Source: Azospirillum brasilense (GTDB taxonomy: Bacteria; Pseudomonadota; Alphaproteobacteria; Azospirillales; Azospirillaceae). Taken from it: 64,000 bases of DNA. Positions 56,117 through 64,000 of the stretch are shown here, piece after piece. The stretch's first letter is position 1. The number at the start of each line of letters is the position of its first letter. The position numbers and the translations under genes are program-made. The notes beneath the pieces were generated by a model. It worked only from the letters and a program-made list of their open reading frames with translations. It had not been told where the DNA came from and ran no database searches. Where the stretch lies: assembly GCF_008365405.1 (NCBI RefSeq), contig NZ_QOKV01000002.1, positions 434,001 through 498,000 of the forward strand. Reading direction: 5' to 3'.

Positions 56117-56214
56117 GTTTGAAGAACCGTGCGCCGCTGGGAATCCTGATCCGCAAAGCCACCGGCCCGCCTTCCGTGCGGAGCCGGTCCCGACAGCCTT
56201 GCGGAGACCGCAGC

Positions 56215-57081
56215 ATGACACCCCGCGACGACACACCGATGGACGCCCCACCAGATGACGGCCCGCCCGCCGACACCGGGCGATGGGGCCGGATTCCGGC
56301 TTGGTGGCTCGGCCACCCCGCCATCGACGCCGACGGTTTGGCCGTTTTGGCGGCGCTGGCGACCTACGCCAACGCCCGCGGCGAGTGCTGGCCGTCCCAG
56401 GCGACTCTCGCCACCGCGCTGAAGCGCAGCCGCAGCACGGTGAACCGCATCCTCGGCCATCTCGCCGAATCCGGGGTGATCGGGAGGGAGTCCCGCCGCT
56501 CCGCCTCGGGCGGACGCTTGTCCTGCCTGTACCGGCTGCGGCTGGTCCCCGGCGAAGGAGCGATACCCGCAGCCGATGCGGAGACTGGACGGACCGGAAA
56601 GCCCCCTGTGCAGACGCCGGTCAAGGATGTCGCTCCCGCCGACTCCCCTTGTGCGCCGGTGCGACAGAAACAGCCGGAATCTGAACAGACTCTGGACTCA
56701 CACGCTTCGCGCGGGCTCGCGCAGGCCGTGCCGGACGGTTGGATGCCCGACGCCGAGGAGCGCGCCTGGGCGGAAAGCCGCTTCGCCGAGGTCGATCTGA
56801 ACCGACACGCCGAAGGATTCCGGCTGCGCTGCCAAGCCCACGGCTACCGCTATCGCGATGCTGGGGCCGCCTGGAAAGCTTGGCTGGCGCAGGACGCCGC
56901 CGCCGGCAAGGCGCCGCTGCTCCGATCGCCAAGCCGCTCGGCCACCGCAAGGGCGGCAACCGCCACGCCGGTTCCCGAACAGAAGCTCGGCGCCTGGATG
57001 GCCGCCGCGGCGAAGCTCAACGCCACTCATGGCGCTGTTCATGGCGCCACCCCGCAAGCCCACCCGAACGTCTGGAGGTGA
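56215..57081 (+). CDS. HTH replication-accessory protein (DnaT/phage O-like)
   Basis: 288 residues from ATG 56215. Residues ~25-100 form a HTH_36-type winged helix (AWWLGHPAIDADGLAVLAALATYANARGECWPSQATLATALKRSRSTVNRILGHLAESGVI). A ~65-residue acidic linker leads to PDGWMPDAEERAWAESRFAEVDLNRHAEGFRLRCQAHGYRYRDAGAAWKAWL, the DnaT-like/phage helicase-loader pattern. It is divergent from rep across the iterons and starts 98 bases after the last iteron. A role in DNA binding and primosome loading at the origin is inferred. Confidence 0.72.
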   Translation: MTPRDDTPMDAPPDDGPPADTGRWGRIPAWWLGHPAIDADGLAVLAALATYANARGECWPSQATLATALKRSRSTVNRILGHLAESGVIGRESRRSASGGRLSCLYRLRLVPGEGAIPAADAETGRTGKPPVQTPVKDVAPADSPCAPVRQKQPESEQTLDSHASRGLAQAVPDGWMPDAEERAWAESRFAEVDLNRHAEGFRLRCQAHGYRYRDAGAAWKAWLAQDAAAGKAPLLRSPSRSATARAATATPVPEQKLGAWMAAAAKLNATHGAVHGATPQAHPNVWR

Positions 57082-57090
57082 GGAAACACC

Positions 57091-57774
57091 ATGACCGCAC
57101 AACCGCGATCCGTCCCGCCCGGGGGGGTGAACCCTTCGGTCGTGACCCATTTGCCGTCCCGTCCGCCGCTTCCCTTCGATCCCGCCGCCCCTGCCCATGA
57201 GCGCGGTCTGGCGCTGGCGTCGGCGCTGCCGGTGCCGCTCCGGACCATCCTCGCCTCCGGACGGGTGGAGCGCCGGCCGCGCTTCGGCGACCGCGGTTTC
57301 GACGGGGTGACGGAGGACTGGAGCCCGCCCGACGGAGTGACCGGCCAACAGGCCCTGATGGCGCGGCGCGCGCTCGACGAGCTGACCGGCTCCATCCTGG
57401 CTCCGGCGACGCCGGACCATCTGCTGGCCCGCATCCTGGCCCTGCTCAGCCACTATCCGGCCAAGGGAACCGCGCCGGAGGTGGAGCATCTGGTCGCGCT
57501 CGACTGGGCGGAGGATCTCGGCGAGTTCCCGGCCTGGGCGGTCGACGCGGCGGCGCGGACCTGGCGTCGGACGCAGAAATGGCGCCCGTCCATCGCGGAG
57601 ATGCGGGCGCTGTGCGAGGAGGCCTGCGCGCCGGAATGGGCGCTGGCGCGACGCCTGTCGGTGATCGCGGCGGCGGGAAGCGCGCCCGGAGACGGGGCGG
57701 GCGAGGGGACGGGCCACGGCCGCGCCGGACGGCTGCGCGCGCTGGCCGGGGGAGCGGTCCGGCGGATGGGATGA
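57091..57774 (+). CDS. Uncharacterised protein co-transcribed with the replication-accessory gene
   Basis: 227 residues, beginning 9 bases after the HTH gene. The N-terminal ~60 residues are Pro-rich. The middle (LARILALLSHYPAKGTAPEVEHLVALDWAEDLGEFPAWAVDAAARTWRRTQKWRPSIAEMRALCEE) is helical and reads like phage P-type helicase loaders or related replication proteins; this is a resemblance, not a firm family match. The tail is Gly/Arg-rich. With the preceding gene it looks like an O/P-like pair beside an iteron origin. Confidence 0.55.
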   Translation: MTAQPRSVPPGGVNPSVVTHLPSRPPLPFDPAAPAHERGLALASALPVPLRTILASGRVERRPRFGDRGFDGVTEDWSPPDGVTGQQALMARRALDELTGSILAPATPDHLLARILALLSHYPAKGTAPEVEHLVALDWAEDLGEFPAWAVDAAARTWRRTQKWRPSIAEMRALCEEACAPEWALARRLSVIAAAGSAPGDGAGEGTGHGRAGRLRALAGGAVRRMG

Positions 57775-57796
57775 GCCGACCGCCCGGCTGCACCGC

Positions 57797-58837
57797 CTAC
57801 GGCGTCCGCTCCTCGCGGATCGCCCGTTCGAAGGCGGCCAGCATCTCCACCCCCTCGGCACCGAACCGCCGCTCGATGGCCTCCCGCACTGCGGGTTGGG
57901 AGACCTTGCGAAACGCCTCCGCCTCGCGCGGGGTCAGCGTGTGGACCTCCATGCGCTGCGCCAGCGGCGGCAGGCCGCGATCCGAGGATTCGATCAGGCG
58001 GCTGAGGCCGCGGCTGGCGACGACGCCCAATCGGGCGCCGTTCATCACGGCCGCGCGGTCGCTGGGGGCGAGGTCGTCCAGGAACTTGGCGTTCATCACC
58101 CAGACATAGGGGAGGAACAGGTGGTTGCTCAGCGTCAGATGGCGCTGCACCTCGTCGAAGCGGGCGAAGCGGACGATCGGCACCGGATTCATCTGGCCGT
58201 CCACCGCGCCGGTGCCCAGCGCGTTGTAGAGGTCCGACCAGGCGACGTTGACCGGCGTGCCGCCCAGGCTGCCGATCATGGTGCGGTGCGTCTCCAGATC
58301 CATGGTGCGGATCTTCAGCCCCTTCATGTCCTCCGGCAGACGGATCGGACGCTTGGAGTTGGTGATGGTGAACAGCCCGCCCGGATCGCCGAAGCCCAGC
58401 ACGGCGAGGCCCGCCTTGCGCCGGATCTCCTCGGCCAGCCGGTGGCCGAAGGGGCCGTCGAAGACGTCGTAGGCGTTGGCGACCGAGGAATAGGCGAAGG
58501 GCAGGTCGATGACCGCCAGCATCGGGTAGAGCGGCGCCACCCCGCCGACCGAGGAGATGGCCGACTGGATGGTCCCCTGGCGGACCAGCTTCACCGCGTC
58601 GCCGTCGCGGCCCATCTGGCCTTCGGGAAAGATCTCCACGCGCACGCGCTTCTCGGTCGCCACTTCCACATGGTTCTTGAAGACGATCGCCATCGCCCCG
58701 GCGGTGTTGTCGAAGGCGTCGTTGCGGTTGGGGTGGGCCAGCTTGATGACCGTCTCGGCGGACACTCCGGCGGCGGCGAGCGCCAGCGCCAGTACCGTGC
58801 AGGCGGCCAACAGCCGCGCCGTCCATCTGCGTTTCAT
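57797..58837 (-). CDS. Orphan TRAP-type substrate-binding protein (DctP family)
   Basis: 346 residues with a Sec signal (MKRRWTARLLAACTVLALALAA). The mature chain has VIKLAHPNRNDAFDNTAGAMAIVFKNHVE, the family NxxxxxxxxF start, EIFPEGQMGRDGDAVKLVRQGTIQ, and the anchor Arg in GLKIRTMDLETHRTMIGSLGG; it then has GAVDGQMNPVPIV. TRAP binding proteins take organic acids in the periplasm, usually with DctQ/DctM permeases, which are absent here. It begins 15 bases after the receptor cyclase gene, so it may feed a sensor instead of a transporter. That is inference. Confidence 0.88.
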   Translation of the reverse strand: MKRRWTARLLAACTVLALALAAAGVSAETVIKLAHPNRNDAFDNTAGAMAIVFKNHVEVATEKRVRVEIFPEGQMGRDGDAVKLVRQGTIQSAISSVGGVAPLYPMLAVIDLPFAYSSVANAYDVFDGPFGHRLAEEIRRKAGLAVLGFGDPGGLFTITNSKRPIRLPEDMKGLKIRTMDLETHRTMIGSLGGTPVNVAWSDLYNALGTGAVDGQMNPVPIVRFARFDEVQRHLTLSNHLFLPYVWVMNAKFLDDLAPSDRAAVMNGARLGVVASRGLSRLIESSDRGLPPLAQRMEVHTLTPREAEAFRKVSQPAVREAIERRFGAEGVEMLAAFERAIREERTP

Positions 58838-58852
58838 CGCGTCCTCTTCTGG

Positions 58853-60994
58853 CTACTTGGTCTTGAAATGCTCGGCGGGGTCCCAGCCGTCGCCGGGCGG
58901 GTCGGCGATCAGCCGCTCGCAGCGCGCGACGTAGAGCCGGGCCAGCGCCGCCACCTCCGGCTCGTCGGCCAGGGGCCGCAGCAGGTCGAGCGCGGCCGAC
59001 CAGCGCCGGCCGCGGTAGAGCGAGACGGCGACGTGCCACTGGCGGCACAGGTCGTGGGTCTCCGGCGAACGGGCGAAGGCCGAATGCGGGTCGAGCGCGC
59101 CGACCAGCTCGAACAGCTCGATCGGCGCCGACAGGCCCGAGGGCACGGCCAGATCGACGGGCCGGAACAGGAAGCGCCCGCGCACCGCGTGCTCGACCGC
59201 CCCGGTGACCAGGATGCTGGTGCCGTAGACCTTGTTCAGCCCCTCGATCCGCGAGGCGAGGTTCACATGGGAGCCGAGCGCGGTGTACTGCATGCGGTCG
59301 GAGGAGCCGACGTTGCCCACCACCACCTCGCCCAGATGCAGGCCGAAGCGGGTCGGCATCGGCGGCATGCCGGCGGCGAGGCAGGCGTCGTTGATGGCGC
59401 GGTTGACCGACAGGCAGCCGAGTGCCGCGAGGCAGGCGTGCTCCGCATGGTCCGGGTCGGGTCGCGGCGCGTTCCAGAAGGCCATGATGGCGTCGCCGAT
59501 GAACTTGTCCACGGTGCCGCCATGGCCGTGGATGCAGGCGGTCATCCGCTCGAAATAGGTGGTCAGCCGGTCCAGCACCTGCTGCGGCGGCATGGCTTCG
59601 CTGGTCGCGGTGAAGCCGGCGATGTCGCTGAACAGGATGCTGAGGGGGCGCGTCTCGCCGCCCAGCTCGCCGCCGTCGCCGGTCACGATGATGTCGCGCA
59701 CCAGCGCCTTGGGGACATAGGCGCCGAAGCGGCGCAGGCCGCCCTTCATGGCCTCCACGGCGCCGGCCAGCTCCGCCAGCTCCTGCACGCGGGTGCGGAC
59801 GGCGAAGCGGCCGTTGAGGTCGAAATGGCGGATGCGCTTGGTCTCCGACACGATGTCCTGCATCGGGCGGGTCAGCCGGTGCGACAGCCAGAGCAGCAGC
59901 AGGACCGACACCGCCAGCAGCCCGGCGCCGATCACGACGATGCGGTAGGTGGCGCGGCGCAGCGAGCCGACGAACTCGTCCACCTCCACCGCCACGCCGA
60001 CGGTCCAGCCGCCGCCGATCCCGTCGGTCAGGGTCGCGAACTCGACGATGTAGTCGCGGCCCATCGGCCCCAACGGTGCGATGAAGCGGTCGCCGGCGCC
60101 GTCGCGGCGGCGCTCCACCGCTTCGGCCACCACCGGGTCGGGGAAGGATGCGGTGGTGTGGAGCGCCGCCGCAGCACCGTCGCCGCCGACCAGCAGGTCG
60201 GCCCGGTTGTGGCAGATCACCCGCCCGTCGCCGTCGATCACGAACACCGCCCCGGACGGTCCGATGCGCAGGGCGTCCAGCCGGGCCGCCAGCCGGTCCA
60301 GCGAGACGTCGGCCCCGATGGTGCCGATGGGCACCCCGTCGTCGGTGGCCATCCGGTAGGAGACGGTGACCACCGGGCGCCGGGTCGCCGGCAGGACGAA
60401 GGCGTCGGACATCACCGCCGACCCGGCCTTCTGCGCCGCCACGTACCACGGGGCGACGCGCGGATCCTCCGTCGCCTCCACCCGCTCCACGCCGGTGACC
60501 TGCCCCCAGGAGCGCAGATAGAAGTAGGAGTCGGTGAACCGGCCCGAACTGGAATCCTGCATGCGCAGGGCGAGCGCGCTGCCCGGCGGCGGTGCGGCGG
60601 GGCCGAAACGCCCGCCGTCGGGGGCCAGCCGGGCCATCTGGAAGAAGGCGCCGTCCCCGGCGAATCCGACATAGAGCGAGGCGAGCTGCGGCAGGCTGGC
60701 CAAGGCGTCGGAGAAGTAGCGCAGCGATTCGATGCGGCGCAGCCCGTTCCGGTCGATCCGCCCGAACCCGGCCATCGCCTCGGCGACGCGGGCCACCGGG
60801 CTGACCAGCCCGTTCAGGTCGTTGGTGACCGTCTGGGTGGTGCGCGCGATGGACTGCGACGCCACCTCCAGCGCGCTGCGGGAGTTCTCGTGGTAGAGGT
60901 AGCTGAGCATCACCGCGATCAGCGGCACCGTCGTCAGCAGGAAGGCCAGCGCGATTCCCGCGCGCAGGCGTATCCGGTACGGCGTTTGGAACAT
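58853..60994 (-). CDS. Receptor adenylate/guanylate cyclase: dCache, HAMP and class III cyclase domain
   Basis: 713 residues. Membrane helices at ~8-30 and ~345-368 frame a large Cache periplasmic sensor with the family features YFYLRSWGQVTGVERVEATEDPRVAPWY and MATDDGVPIGTIGADVSLDRL. HAMP follows (SHRLTRPMQDIVSETKRIRHFDLNGRF). The class III cyclase domain has both metal Asp residues: FSDIAGFT and KFIGDAIMAFW; it then has MQYTALGSHVNLASRIEGL, typical of bacterial class III adenylate cyclases. The C-terminal ~110 residues are helical. It should make cAMP in response to a periplasmic ligand. It is in an operon with a GNAT, sensor-MFS fusion and DctP protein. Confidence 0.88.
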   Translation of the reverse strand: MFQTPYRIRLRAGIALAFLLTTVPLIAVMLSYLYHENSRSALEVASQSIARTTQTVTNDLNGLVSPVARVAEAMAGFGRIDRNGLRRIESLRYFSDALASLPQLASLYVGFAGDGAFFQMARLAPDGGRFGPAAPPPGSALALRMQDSSSGRFTDSYFYLRSWGQVTGVERVEATEDPRVAPWYVAAQKAGSAVMSDAFVLPATRRPVVTVSYRMATDDGVPIGTIGADVSLDRLAARLDALRIGPSGAVFVIDGDGRVICHNRADLLVGGDGAAAALHTTASFPDPVVAEAVERRRDGAGDRFIAPLGPMGRDYIVEFATLTDGIGGGWTVGVAVEVDEFVGSLRRATYRIVVIGAGLLAVSVLLLLWLSHRLTRPMQDIVSETKRIRHFDLNGRFAVRTRVQELAELAGAVEAMKGGLRRFGAYVPKALVRDIIVTGDGGELGGETRPLSILFSDIAGFTATSEAMPPQQVLDRLTTYFERMTACIHGHGGTVDKFIGDAIMAFWNAPRPDPDHAEHACLAALGCLSVNRAINDACLAAGMPPMPTRFGLHLGEVVVGNVGSSDRMQYTALGSHVNLASRIEGLNKVYGTSILVTGAVEHAVRGRFLFRPVDLAVPSGLSAPIELFELVGALDPHSAFARSPETHDLCRQWHVAVSLYRGRRWSAALDLLRPLADEPEVAALARLYVARCERLIADPPGDGWDPAEHFKTK

Positions 60995-61045
60995 CGGGCG
61001 GTCTCCGGTGGGCCAAAGGGGCGGGGCAACGGTGACAAGAGGGCC

Positions 61046-61573
61046 TCAGCCGCCGGCCGGGGCGGACAGGTCGCGCACGAAGAGGAGGCGGTCGTGCCCG
61101 TCGTGCTTGGGCTTGCGCGCGAAGACGCGCATGCCGACCGACAGCATTCCGCACACGCTGGCCGTGTTCTCGGGCCGCACGGTGGCGAACCAGTAGCGGT
61201 GCCGCTCCGGCGGCAGGACCTCCTGGGCGGCGGTTTCGATCAGGCGCCGGTGCAGGCCCTGCCCGCGCCGGTCGGGATGAACCAGGATTCCGGTGAAGTG
61301 CAGCGCGCGGTCGAGGTCACCCTCCGGAAGGCCGTAGTCGCGGCCGAGATTGTGGGCGGCCCGGCCGGGAAACTGGACGGCCAGGAAGGCGGCGAGCGCG
61401 CGGTCGGTCAGCGCGCCGAGCACCGCCCCATGGCCCCTTTGCGGCCCGGCCAGCATCTCCGACAGCTCGGCCTTGCCGAGCGGGTGCATCAGCGGGCCGC
61501 AGGCCTCCCGCTGCAACTCCAGGACGGCGTCCAGCGCGTCCGGCGCCAGCAGGGCGAAGCGCAGCCCGGTCAT
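61046..61573 (-). CDS. GNAT family N-acetyltransferase
   Basis: 175 residues from ATG 61573, which overlaps the stop of the sensor-MFS gene (ATGA). Acetyl-CoA-binding motif A is LHFTGILVHPDRRGQGLHRRLIETAAQEV (~90-118), with the R-x-x-G-x-G-x form, then RPENTASVCGMLSVGM for motif B. The substrate is unknown; being translationally coupled to a transporter and sensor makes a metabolite or protein linked to that signal likely. It precedes the cyclase gene by 51 bases. Confidence 0.85.
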   Translation of the reverse strand: MTGLRFALLAPDALDAVLELQREACGPLMHPLGKAELSEMLAGPQRGHGAVLGALTDRALAAFLAVQFPGRAAHNLGRDYGLPEGDLDRALHFTGILVHPDRRGQGLHRRLIETAAQEVLPPERHRYWFATVRPENTASVCGMLSVGMRVFARKPKHDGHDRLLFVRDLSAPAGG

Positions 61574-64000
61574 TGCCGGCCCCTCGTCCGCTGGCGCGCC
61601 GTGCGGTGCGGGACGGTCCGCCGCCAGGTCAGCAGGGCGAAGAGCAGCAAGCTGCCGGCCAGCAGCGCGCCGATCATTCCCACCCCCTCCGGTCCGGCGC
61701 CCAGCGGGACGGCGGCGGCCAGCGTGCCGAACAGCAGCGGCCCGGCGGCCTGTCCCAGCTTGCGGGTGTTGACGTGCAGGGCCAGAACGGAATCGCGCCG
61801 CCGCGCCTCGCGCGCCGCCAGAAGCTCGGCGTGGCGGATTTGGGCGGACAGGCCGAAGCTCTCGGCGAGGCCGATCAGGAACACCGTGGCGATGGCCGTC
61901 CACAGCGACGCCTGGAGGCCGAACAGGGCCAGCGCCCCGGCGATCATCGCCGCGGACAGCAGAGTCACCCCCGGAATCGGCAGGTGCCGCGCCGCCATGC
62001 GGGTCAGCAGCGGCCCGGCCAGCACGACGCACAGGCCGTGCAGCAGGTAGGCGCGGCCCACCGTCGCCGACGACAGGCCGAGATCCGCGATGAACAGCGG
62101 CAGATAGAAGGGCAGGAACATCGCCGCCACCGCGGTGGGCAGGGAGACCAGCGCCAGGAACAGCGGCACCCTGATGCGCCGGTGCTGTGGGTGAACCGTC
62201 CCGCACGGCGTGGGAACCGCCGCGGGCGCGCAATGCGCGCCCGGCGGGACGGTTCCGGGCAGGCGGGGAACGCCGAACGCGGTGTAGAGCAGCCCGGCGA
62301 CCGGGATCACCGCCCCCCCGGCGAACACCGTCACCGGCCCGTAGGTGGTGGAGAGCAGGGCGCCCGATACGGCCCCGCAATTCACCCCGGCGTACATACC
62401 GGCGAACAGCCCGGATTGCAGAGCGGAGCTGTCGGACACCCCCCGCAGCCGCCCGATCAGGGCGTTCGCGGCGACCAGACCGGCCATGCCGCCCGCCCCG
62501 CTCAGCCCGCGGGCCAGGACGAACAGCAGCGGGTCGGCGGCCAGCGCCGCCAGCGCGGCCAGCGCCATTCCCACCGCGGCCATCACGAAGCCGGCCAGCG
62601 AAACCGCCCGCCAGCCGAATCGCCCGGTCAGCCGTCCGGCGGCCAGCGCCGCGGCGACCCCGCAGAGCATTTCCGCGGTCAGGGGCGCCGCGGCCATCTG
62701 GGATGGCGACAGCAGGGGAAAGGGGTCCCCGCCGAAGCTGGTCATCAGCAGCGGGACGAAGGACACCGGCAGGAAGGCGCCGAAATACATCAGGAAGGCC
62801 GAGAAGCGGATGGAGCCGGCGAAGTCGCCGGTCTCACCCACCACAGAGCGCCCTTCTTCCGAACGATGGACCATCCGCGTCCGCCCACCGAGCACGCGGT
62901 CCATCTCGAACATGAACAGCAGCGAGGTGACGAGGATGGTCGCCATGTCCAGCCCGAACTCGGTCAGTTGCGCGGCCACCCGGTCGCCGTCGACCACGGC
63001 CACCAGCTCGCGCGCCTCGCCGCCGCGGTCCTGGGCGAGCGGCCATCGCAGCGTCACGTCCGGCATGTCCGACAGGAAGGGAGCGCCGCTCACCATGTGG
63101 CGGTCGTCGTGCGCCGGCGGGTTTGCGTCGGGCATGGCCAGTTCGATGGATTGCAGGGTGGGCATGCTGGCGCGGATGCGTTCGAAATAGCCGTCGACCC
63201 CGGCCAGCGACCCGTAGTCGAGCCCGCGGCGGACCACCGATTCGACGTCGTTGCGGATCATCCGCGCGACGATCTGGGTCGCCTGTTCGGCGGCCTCCAG
63301 ATGGGCGGTGGAGATCAGCGTGTAGCATTCCGCCGCCGCCGCGGTCTGGGCGGCCAGCATCGCGCCGAGCGCCAGCAGCCGGCGCAGGCGTTCCAGCCGG
63401 ACCCGGCGCCCTTCCGACGCGCGGCGCAGCCCGAAGGCCATGGCAAGGCCGGTCAGGCCGAGGAAGCCGACCGTCCCCAGCCCCGTCCACAGGAGCTGCG
63501 GCAGGGTACGGTCGCGGAATTCCTCGACGCGGTCGTCCACTCTCGCGCTGTCGGATTGCACGATGAGAAAGCCGGCGGGGGCGTCGGGCTTCCGGCCGTC
63601 CCGCTCGGCCTCGCCGGGATTGCGGATCGGCAGATAGAGGGTGTAGGTCCCGTTGTCGGCATCGTGCCGGAACCAATGGGGACGCCGCGCCAGCTCAGCA
63701 CGGGCGCGGCGCAGGGCGGCCTCCGCCATCGGCTCCACGGGCCGCCCCCTGGCGATGGCGACGACGCGCCCGTCCGCCACCGCCACCCCGATTCCCCGCG
63801 CCCAGGGCAGATTGGCGGCGAGTTGGTCGAGGATCGCCTCCAGCCCATAGAAGTCGTCCAATGGCTTGCCGTAGCCCAGCGCGTCCTGGACGTTCTCGAC
63901 GGTCTTGCCGCCGACCACCGCGAAGGCGGCCATCAGCGTGCCCGCGTGGTTCTGACGGAAGGAACCGAGATTGATGCTCAGGCTGAAGGCCAGCGTCACC
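61570..64000 (-). CDS. Sensor-MFS fusion protein, N-terminus beyond the window
   Basis: At least 810 residues; the frame is open to the right edge, so the start is missing. The visible N-terminal ~370 residues contain two extracytoplasmic sensor-like segments (about 15-165 and 225-345), each bounded by hydrophobic helices, for example WTGLGTVGFLGLTGLAMAFGL and LLALGAMLAAQTAAAAECYTL. From about residue 395 a twelve-helix MFS domain follows (SAFLMYFGAFLPVSFVPLLMTSFGG; ALAAGRLTGRFGWRAVSL; LLTRMAARHLPIPGVTL). A transporter with a large sensory N-terminus could be a transceptor. It is first among the visible genes of the operon with a GNAT, cyclase and DctP protein. Confidence 0.82.
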   Translation of the reverse strand, partial: VTLAFSLSINLGSFRQNHAGTLMAAFAVVGGKTVENVQDALGYGKPLDDFYGLEAILDQLAANLPWARGIGVAVADGRVVAIARGRPVEPMAEAALRRARAELARRPHWFRHDADNGTYTLYLPIRNPGEAERDGRKPDAPAGFLIVQSDSARVDDRVEEFRDRTLPQLLWTGLGTVGFLGLTGLAMAFGLRRASEGRRVRLERLRRLLALGAMLAAQTAAAAECYTLISTAHLEAAEQATQIVARMIRNDVESVVRRGLDYGSLAGVDGYFERIRASMPTLQSIELAMPDANPPAHDDRHMVSGAPFLSDMPDVTLRWPLAQDRGGEARELVAVVDGDRVAAQLTEFGLDMATILVTSLLFMFEMDRVLGGRTRMVHRSEEGRSVVGETGDFAGSIRFSAFLMYFGAFLPVSFVPLLMTSFGGDPFPLLSPSQMAAAPLTAEMLCGVAAALAAGRLTGRFGWRAVSLAGFVMAAVGMALAALAALAADPLLFVLARGLSGAGGMAGLVAANALIGRLRGVSDSSALQSGLFAGMYAGVNCGAVSGALLSTTYGPVTVFAGGAVIPVAGLLYTAFGVPRLPGTVPPGAHCAPAAVPTPCGTVHPQHRRIRVPLFLALVSLPTAVAAMFLPFYLPLFIADLGLSSATVGRAYLLHGLCVVLAGPLLTRMAARHLPIPGVTLLSAAMIAGALALFGLQASLWTAIATVFLIGLAESFGLSAQIRHAELLAAREARRRDSVLALHVNTRKLGQAAGPLLFGTLAAAVPLGAGPEGVGMIGALLAGSLLLFALLTWRRTVPHRTARQRTRGRQ

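Larger units (their letters stand above)
55442..56214. other. oriV: Origin of replication (oriV) with about 16 iterons
   Basis: A 19-bp iteron with consensus CGCGGGCWATCGCTCCATG is present about 16 times between rep and a divergent HTH gene. Twelve copies read on the plus strand: starts 55671, 55739, 55806, 55827, 55882, 55914, 55950, 55971, 56010, 56031, 56052 and 56073. A degenerate copy is at 55704. Four read on the minus strand: starts 55523, 55544, 55565 and 56098. Many neighbours are spaced exactly 21 bp start to start, two helical turns. A central inverted repeat CCGATGCGAA (55635-55644) / TTCGCATCGG (55649-55658) separates the inverted trio from the rest. No clear DnaA box or AT-rich opening site was found. 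Confidence 0.85.

Noticed and set aside
57896..62050. A plus-strand open frame of about 1380 codons across the cyclase, GNAT and MFS genes.
   Set aside because: It is opposite four well-supported minus-strand genes and its translation is Arg/Gly/Gln-rich without domains.

Overview
The window is GC-rich throughout (only a few intergenic stretches are AT-rich). Its gene complement points to an alphaproteobacterium of the Rhodospirillales, most like Azospirillum: polysaccharide cluster, ttrBCA, hut genes, large chemotaxis and cyclase sensors, several ABC/TRAP binding proteins. That assignment is inferred from content, not from a database match. The segment belongs to a secondary replicon (megaplasmid or chromid). 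It carries a ParA/ParB pair with parS-like palindromes (16.6-18.7 kb) and, about 36 kb away, an iteron origin (55.5-56.1 kb) between a replication initiator and two replication-accessory genes.

Layout. 1-11.1 kb: end of an exopolysaccharide/surface polysaccharide cluster (beta-helix protein, GNAT-like protein, UDP-sugar dehydrogenase, Wzz/BY-kinase, O-antigen ligase-like protein, Wzx-like flippase, two GT2 glycosyltransferases), the last four joined by ATGA overlaps or short gaps. 11.2-15.6 kb: hydroxypyruvate isomerase with an AEC carrier, an AbrB-family protein, an HTH protein and a flavodoxin-like protein. 15.8-18.7 kb: M48 lipoprotein protease and the par locus. 18.7-26.4 kb: HPP-CBS membrane protein behind a SoxR-type promoter, SbmA/BacA-like membrane protein, chemoreceptor, aldo/keto reductase, and an AmpR-like regulator divergent from a class A beta-lactamase. 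26.6-31.6 kb: tetrathionate reductase ttrBCA. 31.6-41.2 kb: RecD-like helicase, MFS carrier, amino-acid ABC transporter divergent from hutG-hutF-iclR, an LprI-MliC lysozyme-inhibitor fusion, hutD. 41.3-47.1 kb: M3 peptidase and a glycine betaine/proline (ProVWX-type) transporter. 47.1-51.6 kb: hybrid histidine kinase with an HD-GYP response regulator. 51.7-54.2 kb: small proteins, a second LprI-like protein, ohr-ohrR. 54.2-57.8 kb: replication region. 57.8-64 kb: a four-gene leftward operon (sensor-MFS fusion, GNAT, receptor cyclase, orphan DctP) that runs off the window.

How the genes work together: the first block builds and exports a polysaccharide under tyrosine-kinase control. ttrBCA gives anaerobic respiration on tetrathionate. 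hutF/hutG take formimidoylglutamate to glutamate by the two-step route, and the divergent ABC transporter probably imports the amino acid. ohr/ohrR, the SoxR-type promoter and the beta-lactamase/AmpR pair are stress responses. rep, iterons and parABS maintain the replicon. The least familiar assembly is the operon at the right end, where sensing, transport and cyclic-nucleotide synthesis are linked in one transcription unit.
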